64,000 nt of DNA from positions 2,217,001 to 2,281,000 of the forward strand of contig NZ_CP129970.2 of NCBI RefSeq assembly GCF_030503895.2. The letters are read 5' to 3'. Numbering within the stretch: position 1 is the first letter of the stretch; each line of letters opens with the position of its first letter. A model generated the notes under the pieces. That model had not been told where the DNA came from, did no database searches, and worked only from the letters and a program-made list of their open reading frames with translations. The position numbers were made by a program, and so were the translations under genes. Source of the stretch: Marivirga arenosa (GTDB taxonomy: Bacteria > Bacteroidota > Bacteroidia > Cytophagales > Cyclobacteriaceae). Shown here one piece after another: positions 55,233 through 64,000 of the stretch.

Positions 55233-55886
55233 ATGAGAATTACAATTGCGATAATATTTATATTATCGATTCTAACTACAATCGGGTTTATATTTTGGAA
55301 TCAGGAATGGAAATTTTCTAAGCCTACTCCAAAACCAGAAAACCTAATAGAAATAGAGTCAGGAGATTCTGTTTCAGCTTCAGTATTAAAGGCCTTAGGA
55401 GTTCAAAATGAAGAGAATGTATTTGTTCACTTCTACAATTATGATTGCCCTTGTTCCAGATTTAATATTAAAGAATTCAAAGATCTGACAATAAAATATA
55501 GAGATAAGGTTAAGTTTGTTGCGGTTCTAGAATCCGTTGATAAATCACCTAAAGAAATTAAAGAATTCAGAGAAAAATATGATTTAGGTATTCGATTGCA
55601 TTTAGATACCTCAGGCGAGATTGCAAATCAGTTAGGTATTTATAGTACTCCGCAAGCAGTTTTAATTAAAAATAATGTTATATATTTCAGTGGTAATTAC
55701 AATAAAGCAAGATTTTGTACAACCCAAAATACGAAATTTGCTTCCATAGCATTACAGGCTATGACCACTGGAAAAGAAGCACCCGTATTTCCAGAGTTAG
55801 CAACTATAGCGTATGGATGTGAATTACCAGCTAATGGTAATGATTTAACTAGAATTGATAAGTTTTTTAATTTTTTAGAAAAATGA
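55233..55886 (+). CDS. Membrane-anchored thioredoxin-like protein with CPC motif
   Basis: About 217 residues. One N-terminal helix (ITIAIIFILSILTTIGFIFW) is followed by a thioredoxin-like domain: NVFVHFYNYDCPCSRFNIKE holds a Cys-Pro-Cys instead of CxxC, and the cis-Pro loop is GIYSTPQAVLI. A later Cys pair (RFCTTQN, YGCELP) may also take part. The frame is open from 55086, but that part runs through the terminator; the ATG at 55233 has AGGGGAG seven bases ahead and starts the anchor helix. It is probably a periplasmic redox protein. Its stop overlaps the next ATG (ATGA). Confidence 0.75.
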   Translation: MRITIAIIFILSILTTIGFIFWNQEWKFSKPTPKPENLIEIESGDSVSASVLKALGVQNEENVFVHFYNYDCPCSRFNIKEFKDLTIKYRDKVKFVAVLESVDKSPKEIKEFREKYDLGIRLHLDTSGEIANQLGIYSTPQAVLIKNNVIYFSGNYNKARFCTTQNTKFASIALQAMTTGKEAPVFPELATIAYGCELPANGNDLTRIDKFFNFLEK

Positions 55887-57328
55887 GCAAAATTTCTGTA
55901 GACCGCTTTAAACCCTTTATGAATGAAATCAATTGTAGAGCGGATAGGTTAATAGAAAGGACATTATTAGGTTATTACATATTTGGTATATTTTTAGCCT
56001 TCTTTTATGATACATGGTTGGTCGGTTTAGGAGTTGGCTCCTTGAGTTTAATATTGTATTTCGGTGTTAAATTTTTATTGAGAGGTAAGAGGGCTCACCA
56101 ATATATAGGAAGTTTGGTAGTGGGTATATTCATGGCTCAATTCATTTATCAAATGCATGGCCTTTTTGAAATGCACTTTACTGCATTTGTTGCTATTATA
56201 GTTTTAATGGCTTATCAGGATTATAGGGTATTTATTCCAGCTACCTTATTTATAGCGATTCATCATGCATCTTTTGCATATATTCAATATTTAGGGTTTA
56301 TTGAAGGAAATGAAGCTTATCAATCTATCTATTTTACTCAACTAGATTATATGGATTTACAAACCTTCGTATTTCATGTAGGTTTAGTAGTTGTGGCCGT
56401 AATAATTGCATCAATATATTCAATTAATAGTAAGGAAAGGTCTTTTGTTCTATTTGAAAAGTTGATAGAAAGTGAAGATAGAGAAAAAGCAACCAAAGTA
56501 AATATTGAATTTGCAAAAGAAATTGCCAATAATAATTACGATAAGGAATTTGATGTAGACGAAGATAATCCGCTTAGTGCAGCGCTAATTGATATGCGCG
56601 ATAGTCTCAAGAAAAGTTCATTAAGAGAAGAGCAGGAACGCTTTACGAATAAAGGGCTTGCAGAGTTATCAAATATCATCCGCGATAATGGTACAAACCT
56701 TAAAGATTTAACTTATGAGGTGATTGAATTCCTAGTGAAATATATGAAACTAAATCAAGGAGGATTCTTTATTGTAACCGAAGATGAAAAAGGAGAAACT
56801 GTACTTGAACTTCAGGGAGCTTATGCTTACGATAGAAGGAAGAAAATTAAAAAGCAATTAATGCCAGGAGAAGGCTTAGTAGGACAATCTTATCAGGAAA
56901 AGGATAGCATTTATTTGACAGAAGTGCCTGATGATTATATTAACATAAAATCAGGTTTAGGAGATGCTAATCCAAGATCTATAATTATTACGCCTGTTAA
57001 AAGGGATGAAACCATTGAAGGTGTAATTGAATTAGCAAGTTTTAGAGTATTGAAAGAGTATGAAAAAGACTTCTTAGAGAAGGCAGGTGAAAGTATTGCA
57101 GTGGCACTAAATACAGCAAAAGTAACACAACGAACTACGGAGCTTTATGAGCAATCACAGCAACAAACTGAAGAGATGAGAGCTCAAGAGGAGGAAATGC
57201 GTCAGAATATGGAGGAGCTTTCTGCAACTCAGGAAGAAATGCAGAGGACACAAAAAGATTATGAGATTAAACTTGCTGAAACTCAAAAAGAAAATGAAGA
57301 GTTGAAAAAGAAGTTAGCTGAGAAATAA
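55883..57328 (+). CDS. Six-helix membrane receptor with GAF domain and coiled-coil tail
   Basis: A 481-residue protein. The N-terminal membrane domain of about six helices carries conserved histidines in HGLFEMHFTAFVAI and FIAIHHASFAYIQ, the pattern of the membrane sensory domain in some chemoreceptors. A HAMP-like helical linker follows, then a GAF domain (about residues 265-420, with GGFFIVTEDEKGETVLEL and MPGEGLVGQSYQ). The C-terminal coiled coil is rich in Glu and Gln (EEMRAQEEEMRQNMEELSA). No kinase or methyl-accepting hairpin is present, so it must signal through a partner. It is ATGA-coupled to the thioredoxin-like gene. Confidence 0.78.
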   Translation: MSKISVDRFKPFMNEINCRADRLIERTLLGYYIFGIFLAFFYDTWLVGLGVGSLSLILYFGVKFLLRGKRAHQYIGSLVVGIFMAQFIYQMHGLFEMHFTAFVAIIVLMAYQDYRVFIPATLFIAIHHASFAYIQYLGFIEGNEAYQSIYFTQLDYMDLQTFVFHVGLVVVAVIIASIYSINSKERSFVLFEKLIESEDREKATKVNIEFAKEIANNNYDKEFDVDEDNPLSAALIDMRDSLKKSSLREEQERFTNKGLAELSNIIRDNGTNLKDLTYEVIEFLVKYMKLNQGGFFIVTEDEKGETVLELQGAYAYDRRKKIKKQLMPGEGLVGQSYQEKDSIYLTEVPDDYINIKSGLGDANPRSIIITPVKRDETIEGVIELASFRVLKEYEKDFLEKAGESIAVALNTAKVTQRTTELYEQSQQQTEEMRAQEEEMRQNMEELSATQEEMQRTQKDYEIKLAETQKENEELKKKLAEK

Positions 57329-57335
57329 AAAATTA

Positions 57336-59156
57336 TTAAACACTAGGAAGCGCTACATAGAATGTGCTTCCTTTTCCTTTTTCTGATTCTACCCACACTT
57401 CACCATCCAATAAATCCACATATTTTTTTACAATCGATAAGCCTAAACCTGTTGAATTTTCACCATTGGTGGGCTTAGAACTTAATTTTTGAAACTTTTT
57501 GAAAAGCATAGACTTATCTTCATCTGTAAAGCCAGGGCCTTCATCTTTAACGGAAAAGATGGTTTTATTATCTTTTTGGAAAGCCAGAACCTCTATTGAT
57601 GTATTTTTATTTGAAAATTTTATAGCATTTACAATAATGTTCTCCAATATCTGAGTTAAAAATAGGTGGTCAGATGTAATTGATATAACCTCATTAGTTT
57701 TATAATCAATTTCAATACTTTTTTTATCAGCAAGCACCTCTAATTCTTTTTCAATTGCATGAAGTAACTCACTTACATTAATATCTTCCAGCATTACTTT
57801 CATCCGATTACCCTCTAAAGCATCAAAATCTAATATTTTACTGATCATCTGGCTAATGCGAGCAACTGAATCCTGTGCTTGATTTATTGTAATTTTACCG
57901 TTATTACTGATGTTTTCTTCACTTAATTTTAAGATTTCTAATAGACCGGTAATTTGATTTATTGGTGATCGTAAGTCATGTGCTAGTATTTTAACTAAAT
58001 TGTTTTTCTCTTCATTTAAATTAGTAAGCTGAAGGTTTCTATTTGAAAGCTGTTCATTTTTACTTTTTATACTTAATTGCTGTTTTTCGATTTGCGCATT
58101 TTTTTTACTTAATGCTTTAGATGATTTTTGCTCTCTGTAAAATAAAGTGAGTGTTATGGCTACTAAAATTGAAGAGGATATAGCTAATGCTATGTATGTG
58201 AATTGATTGTTTTTTTCTTGTTGAATTAAAAGATTAGCAGTTTTTAATTGTTCAAGTTGTAATTCTTTTTCTTTTGTAAGTATAGAGGCACTTATATTTT
58301 CTTCATTATATAAACCATCAATAAAATTATAGAGCTCAGGCCCCAAATATTTCGAGGTTATTCTAGCTAACTGAGTGGTGGTTTTGGGATTTTGAATGAA
58401 CTCATCAAAAATGATGCTCCAATCACTATTTTTTGGCATTATAAAACCATAGCCGTCACCTTTAATCGTAAAGAAATTTTGCCTGGTAAGACTTTCGCCC
58501 TGTTTTATTAGCATTAAATATATTGGAAGGTCTATGAAGCCAAATCTATCATCAGCTTTACTTATTTCTTCTAAGATATTTTTATCTGATTTAATATAAA
58601 GTGTATTAAAATCTAAATTAAGCTGCCTTTTTATGTCAATTAATAACTGTTCATAAGTAGTCCCTTTGATAGTAACGGCTGTCATTTCCTTCATCATCTT
58701 ATTGATCCCGTCTAAAGTCCTTACGATAGGAGTTCCTTTACTTGATACTAAAACGGCTACATCAGGAAGGTAGGAAGAACTGAATTTTACGATCTCCTTT
58801 CTCTTATTGGTAATCGAAAAAGCAGAGACGCCAAAAGAATTGGGTTTGTTCGTATTGGATGTGTTTTTAATTATATCATAAAAACTTTTCGATTCCTTCC
58901 AGTTTAATTGAAGATCAACTTCATATTCCTCTTTTACATAAGTTTTGAAGGATTCAATTATTTCAACTTCTAAACCTTCGAGATTTTGATGAGAATTAAG
59001 ATAAATGAATGGCTTGGAAATATACCAATGAAGATCTAATGAGGCACTTTTCTTTTCTTTAGCTTCAGCCCAACTTATATCTTCTTGAGAATAAGAACTT
59101 AAGTTTAAAGTAAAAAAAGAAAGAAGGAAAAGGTAAAACGATCTATTAATCTTCAT
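57336..59156 (-). CDS. Sensor histidine kinase with periplasmic solute-binding-like domain
   Basis: A 606-residue kinase. Signal peptide (MKINRSFYLFLLSFFTLNLS), then a periplasmic SBP_bac_3-like domain (about residues 40-270: SKPFIYLNSHQNLEGLEVEI, GVSAFSITNKRKEIVKFSSS, FGFIDLPIYLMLIKQGE). One transmembrane helix at about 315 (FTYIALAISSSILVAITLTL) and a coiled linker lead to HisKA with LVKILAHDLRSPINQ. The HATPase has NIIVNAIKFSN, KDEGPGF and GLGLSIVKKYV. It probably senses a small solute such as an amino acid. No receiver gene is adjacent. It is convergent with the GAF receptor gene. Confidence 0.88.
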   Translation of the reverse strand: MKINRSFYLFLLSFFTLNLSSYSQEDISWAEAKEKKSASLDLHWYISKPFIYLNSHQNLEGLEVEIIESFKTYVKEEYEVDLQLNWKESKSFYDIIKNTSNTNKPNSFGVSAFSITNKRKEIVKFSSSYLPDVAVLVSSKGTPIVRTLDGINKMMKEMTAVTIKGTTYEQLLIDIKRQLNLDFNTLYIKSDKNILEEISKADDRFGFIDLPIYLMLIKQGESLTRQNFFTIKGDGYGFIMPKNSDWSIIFDEFIQNPKTTTQLARITSKYLGPELYNFIDGLYNEENISASILTKEKELQLEQLKTANLLIQQEKNNQFTYIALAISSSILVAITLTLFYREQKSSKALSKKNAQIEKQQLSIKSKNEQLSNRNLQLTNLNEEKNNLVKILAHDLRSPINQITGLLEILKLSEENISNNGKITINQAQDSVARISQMISKILDFDALEGNRMKVMLEDINVSELLHAIEKELEVLADKKSIEIDYKTNEVISITSDHLFLTQILENIIVNAIKFSNKNTSIEVLAFQKDNKTIFSVKDEGPGFTDEDKSMLFKKFQKLSSKPTNGENSTGLGLSIVKKYVDLLDGEVWVESEKGKGSTFYVALPSV

Positions 59157-59243
59157 ATAATTGTAAACAGTTCCACAAAATATGAAGATTAATGAAAAAT
59201 ATAAAATAAATTATATTCTATCTTTCTTTATTTTAGCAAACCA

Positions 59244-60050
59244 TCAATACGAGGGGTCTAAAATATTTTTTCTTAATTCAATTTTTTCAGAAGCTGATTT
59301 ACCGTAATCGTTTTTATAAACAGCTGATTCCCACTCACCATACATAGGGTTAGCTAACATAATGAAATTATGAAGCAGCTCTTTTTTATTCTTATGCACT
59401 AGATCTTTACCCAAACTTGAATCTCGGTCGGCAAATATTTGACTGTAATCTGTCAGATTATCCCCTATATATAATAAGATTTGATGACCAGCTTTTACGG
59501 AATCTCTTCTCTCAGTTTTATCGCTCGTAGTAGTTCTTAAAAGTAAATGATTAGCATTTGATTGAGGAAGATTTAAATTTTGGAGGTTTTTAAGAGTTTC
59601 ATCAAATACTTCATTTTTTCTATTTGAGATATAAAAAATATGAACCCCTAGTGAGTCGCCAAATTCGAGAAAATCCGCTGCTCCTGGCAATAATTCAGCT
59701 TTAGCTTCTTTGCACCATTTCTCCCAACTACTCGGGCTGTAGTTTTCACCAGCTAAGAATAATCTTGCTTCAAAAGGACTATTGTCTAGTACAGTTTCGT
59801 CCAAATCTAAAACAACGGCTGGTGCTAAATCACTTTTTGATAAGGTATCCATTTTCAATTTCAACAGCATTTTAGCTCTATCATAAGCTTGCAGATAAAG
59901 AGCTTCCATTTCAGCAGACTGCTGAAACCATATGGTAGCATTTCCTAATTGCAAGGAGAGCTTTTCATCAGCACTCATAGTTTTATTTTTTGGACTTTGA
60001 TTGCAAGCTGTAATTCCTATTGAAAAAATGAATATGATTAGTAATCGCAT
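59244..60050 (-). CDS. 5'-nucleotidase/acid phosphatase, lipoprotein e(P4) family
   Basis: About 268 residues with a lipoprotein signal (MRLLIIFIFSIGITAC). The HAD-superfamily class B-like phosphatase motifs are VVLDLDETVLDNSPF (nucleophile Asp and acid Asp), IFYISNRKNEVF and LYIGDNLTDYSQIF. e(P4) enzymes remove phosphate from nucleotides such as NMN at the envelope. Starts at 60074 (TTG) and 60068 (ATG) are possible; 60050 gives the shortest standard lipoprotein signal. It is divergent from hemB. Confidence 0.88.
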   Translation of the reverse strand: MRLLIIFIFSIGITACNQSPKNKTMSADEKLSLQLGNATIWFQQSAEMEALYLQAYDRAKMLLKLKMDTLSKSDLAPAVVLDLDETVLDNSPFEARLFLAGENYSPSSWEKWCKEAKAELLPGAADFLEFGDSLGVHIFYISNRKNEVFDETLKNLQNLNLPQSNANHLLLRTTTSDKTERRDSVKAGHQILLYIGDNLTDYSQIFADRDSSLGKDLVHKNKKELLHNFIMLANPMYGEWESAVYKNDYGKSASEKIELRKNILDPSY

Positions 60051-60162
60051 AACGGTTGTTTTTTCCATCCACAAAAATAGAGGCTATTTTTGATCTTATA
60101 TATAAATTTGTGAAGCATTTGAGTTTTTTTAGAATCTAATCTCTTATGCGTTAGATTAACCT

Positions 60163-60170
60163 TAACTTTG
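60163..60170 (+). promoter_or_regulatory. Predicted -7 box for hemB
   Basis: TAACTTTG matches TAnnTTTG and is identical to the box before sdhC. It lies 20 nt before the hemB ATG; no convincing -33 element is visible. Confidence 0.4.
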
Positions 60171-60190
60171 AGAAAGAAAAATTTAGAAAT

Positions 60191-61165
60191 ATGCTTATTC
60201 GTCCTAGAAGAAATAGAAAATCAGCCGCCATTCGTGAAATGGTAGAAGAAACCACGCTTACTACTAAAGACTTTATTTTCCCTCTATTCTTATTAGAAGG
60301 TACCAATAAGAAGGTGGAAGTTGATAGCATGCCAGGCATTTACCGCTTTACATTAGACTTAATGTTAAAGGAAATTGAGGAATGCCTAAATATGGGAATA
60401 AAAGCTTTTGATGTTTTTCCAGTCGTAGATGAGAAGTACAAAGATAAAATGGCTACCAAAAGTGCTGATCCGAATTTCTTCTACATAAAGGCCTTAAAAG
60501 AAATAAAATCTAAATTTCCCGAAGCTTGTATTATGACTGATGTCGCTATGGATCCTTATAGCAGTGATGGTCATGATGGAATTGTGGATGAAAATGGAAA
60601 TATCTTAAATGATGAAACACTGGATGTATTAGCCGATATGGCCTTAGCGCAAGCAGAAACAGGAATTGACATCATAGGTCCATCTGATATGATGGATGGT
60701 AGAGTGGAATACATAAGAGATGCATTAGATGAAAATGGTTTTGAAAACACTTCTATCATGAGTTATTGTGCTAAATATGCTTCTGCATTTTACGGCCCGT
60801 TTAGAGATGCTTTGGATTCCGCACCTAAGTCAGGAGATAAAAAAACTTACCAGATGAATCCTGCAAATAAACATGAAGCCATGATAGAGGCTGAACTTGA
60901 TGCACAGGAAGGAGCTGATTTTTTAATGGTGAAACCAGCCTTGGCTTACCTTGATGTTATTCACCTTTTGAAAGAAAATAATGAATTACCGATTGCTGCT
61001 TATAATGTTAGTGGTGAATATAGCTTAATTAAAGCAGCTGCAGAAAAGGGCTGGTTGGATGGTGAAGCTACCATGATGGAAAGTTTATTAAGCATAAAAA
61101 GAGCGGGAGCAGATGTGATTCTAAGCTATTTTGCAAAAGAGGCTGCTCAAATTTTAAGGTTTTAA
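60191..61165 (+). CDS. hemB: Porphobilinogen synthase (delta-aminolevulinic acid dehydratase)
   Basis: Condenses two 5-aminolevulinate molecules to porphobilinogen in haem synthesis, which feeds the cytochromes encoded nearby. It is 324 residues, normal length. Signatures are VFPVVDEKYKDKMATKSADP, DVAMDPYSSDGHDGIVD, SDMMDGRVEYIRDALDENGF, SYCAKYASAFYGPFRDA and the Schiff-base lysine region ADFLMVKPALAYLD. The metal-site segment has Asp in place of the zinc-binding cysteines, so it belongs to the magnesium-type enzymes. Confidence 0.95.
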   Translation: MLIRPRRNRKSAAIREMVEETTLTTKDFIFPLFLLEGTNKKVEVDSMPGIYRFTLDLMLKEIEECLNMGIKAFDVFPVVDEKYKDKMATKSADPNFFYIKALKEIKSKFPEACIMTDVAMDPYSSDGHDGIVDENGNILNDETLDVLADMALAQAETGIDIIGPSDMMDGRVEYIRDALDENGFENTSIMSYCAKYASAFYGPFRDALDSAPKSGDKKTYQMNPANKHEAMIEAELDAQEGADFLMVKPALAYLDVIHLLKENNELPIAAYNVSGEYSLIKAAAEKGWLDGEATMMESLLSIKRAGADVILSYFAKEAAQILRF

Positions 61166-61171
61166 AAATAG

Positions 61172-61190
61172 GCAGCCTCTTATGGGCTGC
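61172..61190. terminator. Short hairpin after hemB
   Basis: GCAGCC and GGCTGC arms, 6 nt after the hemB stop, without a T run; a weak terminator at best. Confidence 0.35.
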
Positions 61191-61259
61191 TTCCATTCAA
61201 ATAATCCTTATTGTATTTCTTGCTTTTTAAGATTACTTTCAATCAAATTTTATAAAAGT

Positions 61260-62978
61260 ATGAGAAAAATAAGAACCATATTCGCAATGCTATTTATTTT
61301 AGTATTAGCGAGTTGTCAAAATCAAAATGAACAAGAAAAGGCCGATTTAATCATTTCAGGAGGTACCATATATACTGTAAATGAAAATATGCCTACAGTT
61401 GAGGCGGTAGCAGTTAAGAATAATAAAATCATTTTTGCAGGAGCAGCCACTCAAATAGATCAGTATAAAAATGATGATACGAAAGTCATAGATCTGCAAG
61501 GAAAAACCATGACCCCTGGCTTCATTGAAGGCCATGGGCACTTTATGGGCTTAGGTTATAATGAATTGAATGTTGATTTATTGCAAACCAAAAGTTTTGA
61601 TGAAGTTATCCAGAAAGTTAAGGAAGCCGTGGATGCTGCTGAACCTGGTCAATGGATTACTGGAAGAGGCTGGCATCAAAGCAAATGGAATGAATTACCT
61701 GAAAATACTATAAATGGATTCCCTTTGCATCATGCTATTAGTGAAGTTTCTCCAAATAATCCAGTGTATTTAAGACATGCAAGTGGACATGCGGGTATGG
61801 CAAATGAAAAAGCGATGCAAATAGCTGGTGTTTTACCATTATCTAAAGAAAGCATGGCTAATTTAGATGTAGAAGGGGGTGAAATTTTCAGAGATGAGCA
61901 GGGTAACCCGACAGGTGTTTTTAATGAAAGGGCCATGACTCTGATTACTAAGCATATTCCAGAGAGCACTCCTGAAAAAGACCGAAAAGCATTCGAATTA
62001 GCGGTTAAAGCCAGTCATAGAAATGGAATTACAAGTTTCCATGATGCAGGAATTGGTAAAGAAAACATTGCCTTATACAGAAAAATGAAGGAAGAAGGCA
62101 AGTTAAATGTTCGCATGTATGCAATGTTAACCGGCTGGGATCCTGAGCTTCTAGAAGAATGGTATGAGAAAGGCATTGAAGTAGATTCTTCCCATTTGCT
62201 GACGATTAGGTCTATCAAATTAAATTGTGATGGTGCTTTAGGTTCAAGAGGAGCATGGTTATTAAAAGAATATACAGATCAGCCAGGCCACTTTGGACAT
62301 GAAACTTTACCGATGAGTTTTGTTTACACCACTTCACAAAAAGCTTTAGAAAATGGTTTTCAAGTTTGTTCTCATGCGATTGGGGATAGAGCCAATCGTG
62401 AAATTTTGGATCGATACGAAAAGGCAATGCAAGAACAGCCTGGAAAAACAGAAGATCATAGGTTTAGAATTGAGCATGCACAGCATTTGCATCCAGATGA
62501 TATCCCAAGATTTGCAGAGTTAGGTGTAATTCCTGCTATGCAAGCAGTTCACATGTCATCAGACAGACCTTGGGCGATTGATCGATTAGGTGAAAAAAGA
62601 ATAAAAGAAGGAGCTTATATGTGGCAGGCTTTACTAGAATCAGGAGTGCCTATTGTGAATGGTACAGATGTTCCAGTTGAACCGATTGATCCCTTAGCAT
62701 CTTTTTATGCAAGTGTTACGCGAAAAACTCTAAAGGGAAAACCAGAAGGAGGATATGAGCCAGAACAAAAAATGACAAGAGAACAGGCTTTAAGATCTTA
62801 CACTTTAGATGCTGCATACGGTGCCTTTGAAGAAGATATAAAAGGATCAATAGAAATAGGCAAACTTGCTGATTTCACGGTTTTCGATAAAGATATCATG
62901 ACAGTTGAGGAGAATGAAATTTTGAAAACGAATGTAGCTATAACTATTTTCGATGGCAAAGTAGTATATCAAAAATAG
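61260..62978 (+). CDS. Exported amidohydrolase lipoprotein (YtcJ-like)
   Basis: About 572 residues. A lipoprotein signal (MRKIRTIFAMLFILVLASC) precedes an amidohydrolase-family 3 domain: ADLIISGGTIYTVNENMPTV, then the metal motif TPGFIEGHGHFMGLG (HxH), LRHASGHAG, FHDAGIGKEN, CSHAIGDRANREIL, RIEHAQHLHP and IVNGTDVPVEPIDP. It ends with KGSIEIGKLADFTVFDKD. Family members hydrolyse amide or N-acyl bonds of varied compounds; the substrate is unknown. The frame is open from 61182, but the ATG at 61260 starts the lipobox signal and is preferred. Confidence 0.88.
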   Translation: MRKIRTIFAMLFILVLASCQNQNEQEKADLIISGGTIYTVNENMPTVEAVAVKNNKIIFAGAATQIDQYKNDDTKVIDLQGKTMTPGFIEGHGHFMGLGYNELNVDLLQTKSFDEVIQKVKEAVDAAEPGQWITGRGWHQSKWNELPENTINGFPLHHAISEVSPNNPVYLRHASGHAGMANEKAMQIAGVLPLSKESMANLDVEGGEIFRDEQGNPTGVFNERAMTLITKHIPESTPEKDRKAFELAVKASHRNGITSFHDAGIGKENIALYRKMKEEGKLNVRMYAMLTGWDPELLEEWYEKGIEVDSSHLLTIRSIKLNCDGALGSRGAWLLKEYTDQPGHFGHETLPMSFVYTTSQKALENGFQVCSHAIGDRANREILDRYEKAMQEQPGKTEDHRFRIEHAQHLHPDDIPRFAELGVIPAMQAVHMSSDRPWAIDRLGEKRIKEGAYMWQALLESGVPIVNGTDVPVEPIDPLASFYASVTRKTLKGKPEGGYEPEQKMTREQALRSYTLDAAYGAFEEDIKGSIEIGKLADFTVFDKDIMTVEENEILKTNVAITIFDGKVVYQK

Positions 62979-63001
62979 AATCAACAATATTTAAAAATAA
63001 G

Positions 63002-63032
63002 AAGGCTCAGTAAATCACTACTGAGCCTTTTT
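63002..63032. terminator. Bidirectional intrinsic terminator
   Basis: Eleven-base arms AAGGCTCAGTA and TACTGAGCCTT with a six-base loop and a T run, between the amidohydrolase and the convergent DUF2905 gene. Confidence 0.88.
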
Positions 63033-63034
63033 CA

Positions 63035-63259
63035 TTAGAAGAAATATCTATATAAGCGTATTAAAATTGAAATCACTAAACTGGCGAGTAACATGGTGGT
63101 CAAAGGAAAGTAAAATCTGAAATTTTCCCTTTCAATTCTAATATCTCCAGGTAGGTTTCCTAACCATTGAAGTTTATCATAGAAAAAGTAGATGACAATT
63201 CCGACTAATATGATGAGTCCGCCTATTATTATTAAATATTTACCAAGATTATTATTCAT
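63035..63259 (-). CDS. DUF2905 family small membrane protein
   Basis: About 74 residues with two helices (YLIIIGGLIILVGIVIYFFY and PLTTMLLASLVISILIRLY) joined by the family signature WLGNLPGDIRIERENFRFYF. Function is unknown across bacteria. The frame is open from 63283, but the ATG at 63259 (MNNNLGKY) matches homologue length. It overlaps the end of the upstream DUF4249 gene by 8 nt. Confidence 0.85.
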   Translation of the reverse strand: MNNNLGKYLIIIGGLIILVGIVIYFFYDKLQWLGNLPGDIRIERENFRFYFPLTTMLLASLVISILIRLYRYFF

Positions 63260-64000
63260 TGAGTTCTTCTGTAAATTCATCAACTTCTATTCTACTTACT
63301 GTAGAAGTAGCCAAAATACCATATCCATTTTCAACATTCGTGTAAATTTGAGATGGCTCGGTAAAGGGGTCGGGATATTGATTATTTTCAATGCTTTTTA
63401 AATACAAATAAAAGGATTTACTAATTTTATGAATTTCAATTACATTTTGAGAAATATAGCTGCGTTCTTCATCACTGTATTCATATTTTCTTAAATCGTT
63501 TGTTCTGAAATTTATGGTGTAATCATTCCCATTAAACAATTCATCTCTTAGAATTTGCATTTGCCCTAAACCTGGTGAATAGATATACTCGATTTGAGTA
63601 TCGGATGAGTTTAGATAGGTAATAAATTCATTGTAGAGCGTGTCGTATGGATTCTCATTACTCCAACTTTTATTGGTGTCTTTTACCAAGAAAAGGTAGA
63701 TGTCTTCTGATGAGCTATTATCTTTCAGGGTTATTTTAATATCTGATAGCGATTGATAATTACTTCCAGCAGGGTTTGAAAACGATTCATATTCAAATTC
63801 ATATTCACTATCATTAAATTTCATTAATGATTTTTCGATTGCTGTAACATCTTCAAAACCATCAACTTTCGCAACGATCTTGTATTCTGTATCGGGTTTA
63901 ATTTTAATGTTTTCATTCTGATAAAAACCTGAACCAAAGTGCTCCAAAAAGCCAATTTCCTCGTTATTTTCAAACAAGATTACTTCTGCATTTTGAATGA
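63252..64000 (-). CDS. DUF4249-like protein, N-terminus beyond the window
   Basis: The frame remains open to the last base of the window, so the true start lies outside. The visible 249 residues begin IQNAEVILFENNEEIGFLEH, then GSGFYQNENIKIKPDTEYKI, a carboxypeptidase-regulatory-like/DUF4249 strand pattern. It continues with long acidic stretches (NDSEYEFEYESFSNPAGSN) and a C-terminal domain ending IYTNVENGYGILATSTVSRI. DUF4249 proteins are secreted lipoproteins of Bacteroidota, often paired with TonB-dependent receptors; none is visible here. Confidence 0.65.
   Translation of the reverse strand, partial: IQNAEVILFENNEEIGFLEHFGSGFYQNENIKIKPDTEYKIVAKVDGFEDVTAIEKSLMKFNDSEYEFEYESFSNPAGSNYQSLSDIKITLKDNSSSEDIYLFLVKDTNKSWSNENPYDTLYNEFITYLNSSDTQIEYIYSPGLGQMQILRDELFNGNDYTINFRTNDLRKYEYSDEERSYISQNVIEIHKISKSFYLYLKSIENNQYPDPFTEPSQIYTNVENGYGILATSTVSRIEVDEFTEELNE

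Overview
The window reads as the chromosome of a low-GC, gliding-type Bacteroidota, most likely a Cytophagales bacterium of the Marivirga kind (genus is inference). The evidence is a very large secreted protein ending in a gliding-motility/type IX secretion (T9SS type B) C-terminal domain, a trimeric b558-type succinate dehydrogenase (sdhCAB), a cbb3 oxidase with CcoN and CcoO fused, a type II-C Cas9 of about 1400 residues, and promoters of the Bacteroidota form TTG-N19/20-TAnnTTTG.

Layout. 0-9 kb: GAF histidine kinase, fabD, a DCC thiol protein overlapping a T9SS fibronectin-type cargo gene, and the sdhCAB operon. 9-20 kb: an accessory-looking stretch, almost all on the minus strand, with a broken esterase, an ECF42-type sigma factor split over a slippery A7 run next to its YCII-type partner, a VOC protein, an AraC/SDR/membrane/Hsp31 stress cluster, two orphan exported proteins, and a translationally coupled pair of a pentapeptide/two-TM protein and a nucleotidyltransferase behind two tandem palindromes. 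20-30 kb: a fused alpha/beta-hydrolase plus amidohydrolase, a rhodanese, and a five-gene amino-acid uptake/racemase cluster. 30-36.5 kb: an envelope operon (LolA-like, YidD, three TPR-type proteins), ppgK and gcvT. 36.6-45.1 kb: a complete type II-C CRISPR-Cas locus. 45.1-53.6 kb: the complete cbb3 oxidase operon ccoISNOQPG-fixH-tauE. 53.8-64 kb: Fur, a HEPN-like protein coupled to a hibernation factor, a thioredoxin-like/GAF receptor pair, a histidine kinase with a solute-binding sensor, an acid phosphatase lipoprotein, hemB, an amidohydrolase lipoprotein, DUF2905 and a truncated DUF4249 gene.

The most striking region is the CRISPR locus. It holds a divergent tracrRNA, cas9, a REP-associated tyrosine transposase (RAYT) gene wedged between cas9 and cas1, cas2, and 21 identical 46-nt repeats with 20 spacers of exactly 30 nt. 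Two near-identical 33-nt double palindromes sit at its left and right borders (36608-36640 and 45035-45067). A sequence variant of the same architecture follows the RAYT gene, and three expanded versions, each enclosing 54-56 nt of unrelated sequence, fill the gap between cas2 and the array. This looks like REP/REPIN-type elements and their transposase embedded in, and bracketing, a CRISPR-Cas module. Complementarity between repeat and tracrRNA shows that crRNAs are made from the minus strand, antisense to the cas operon.
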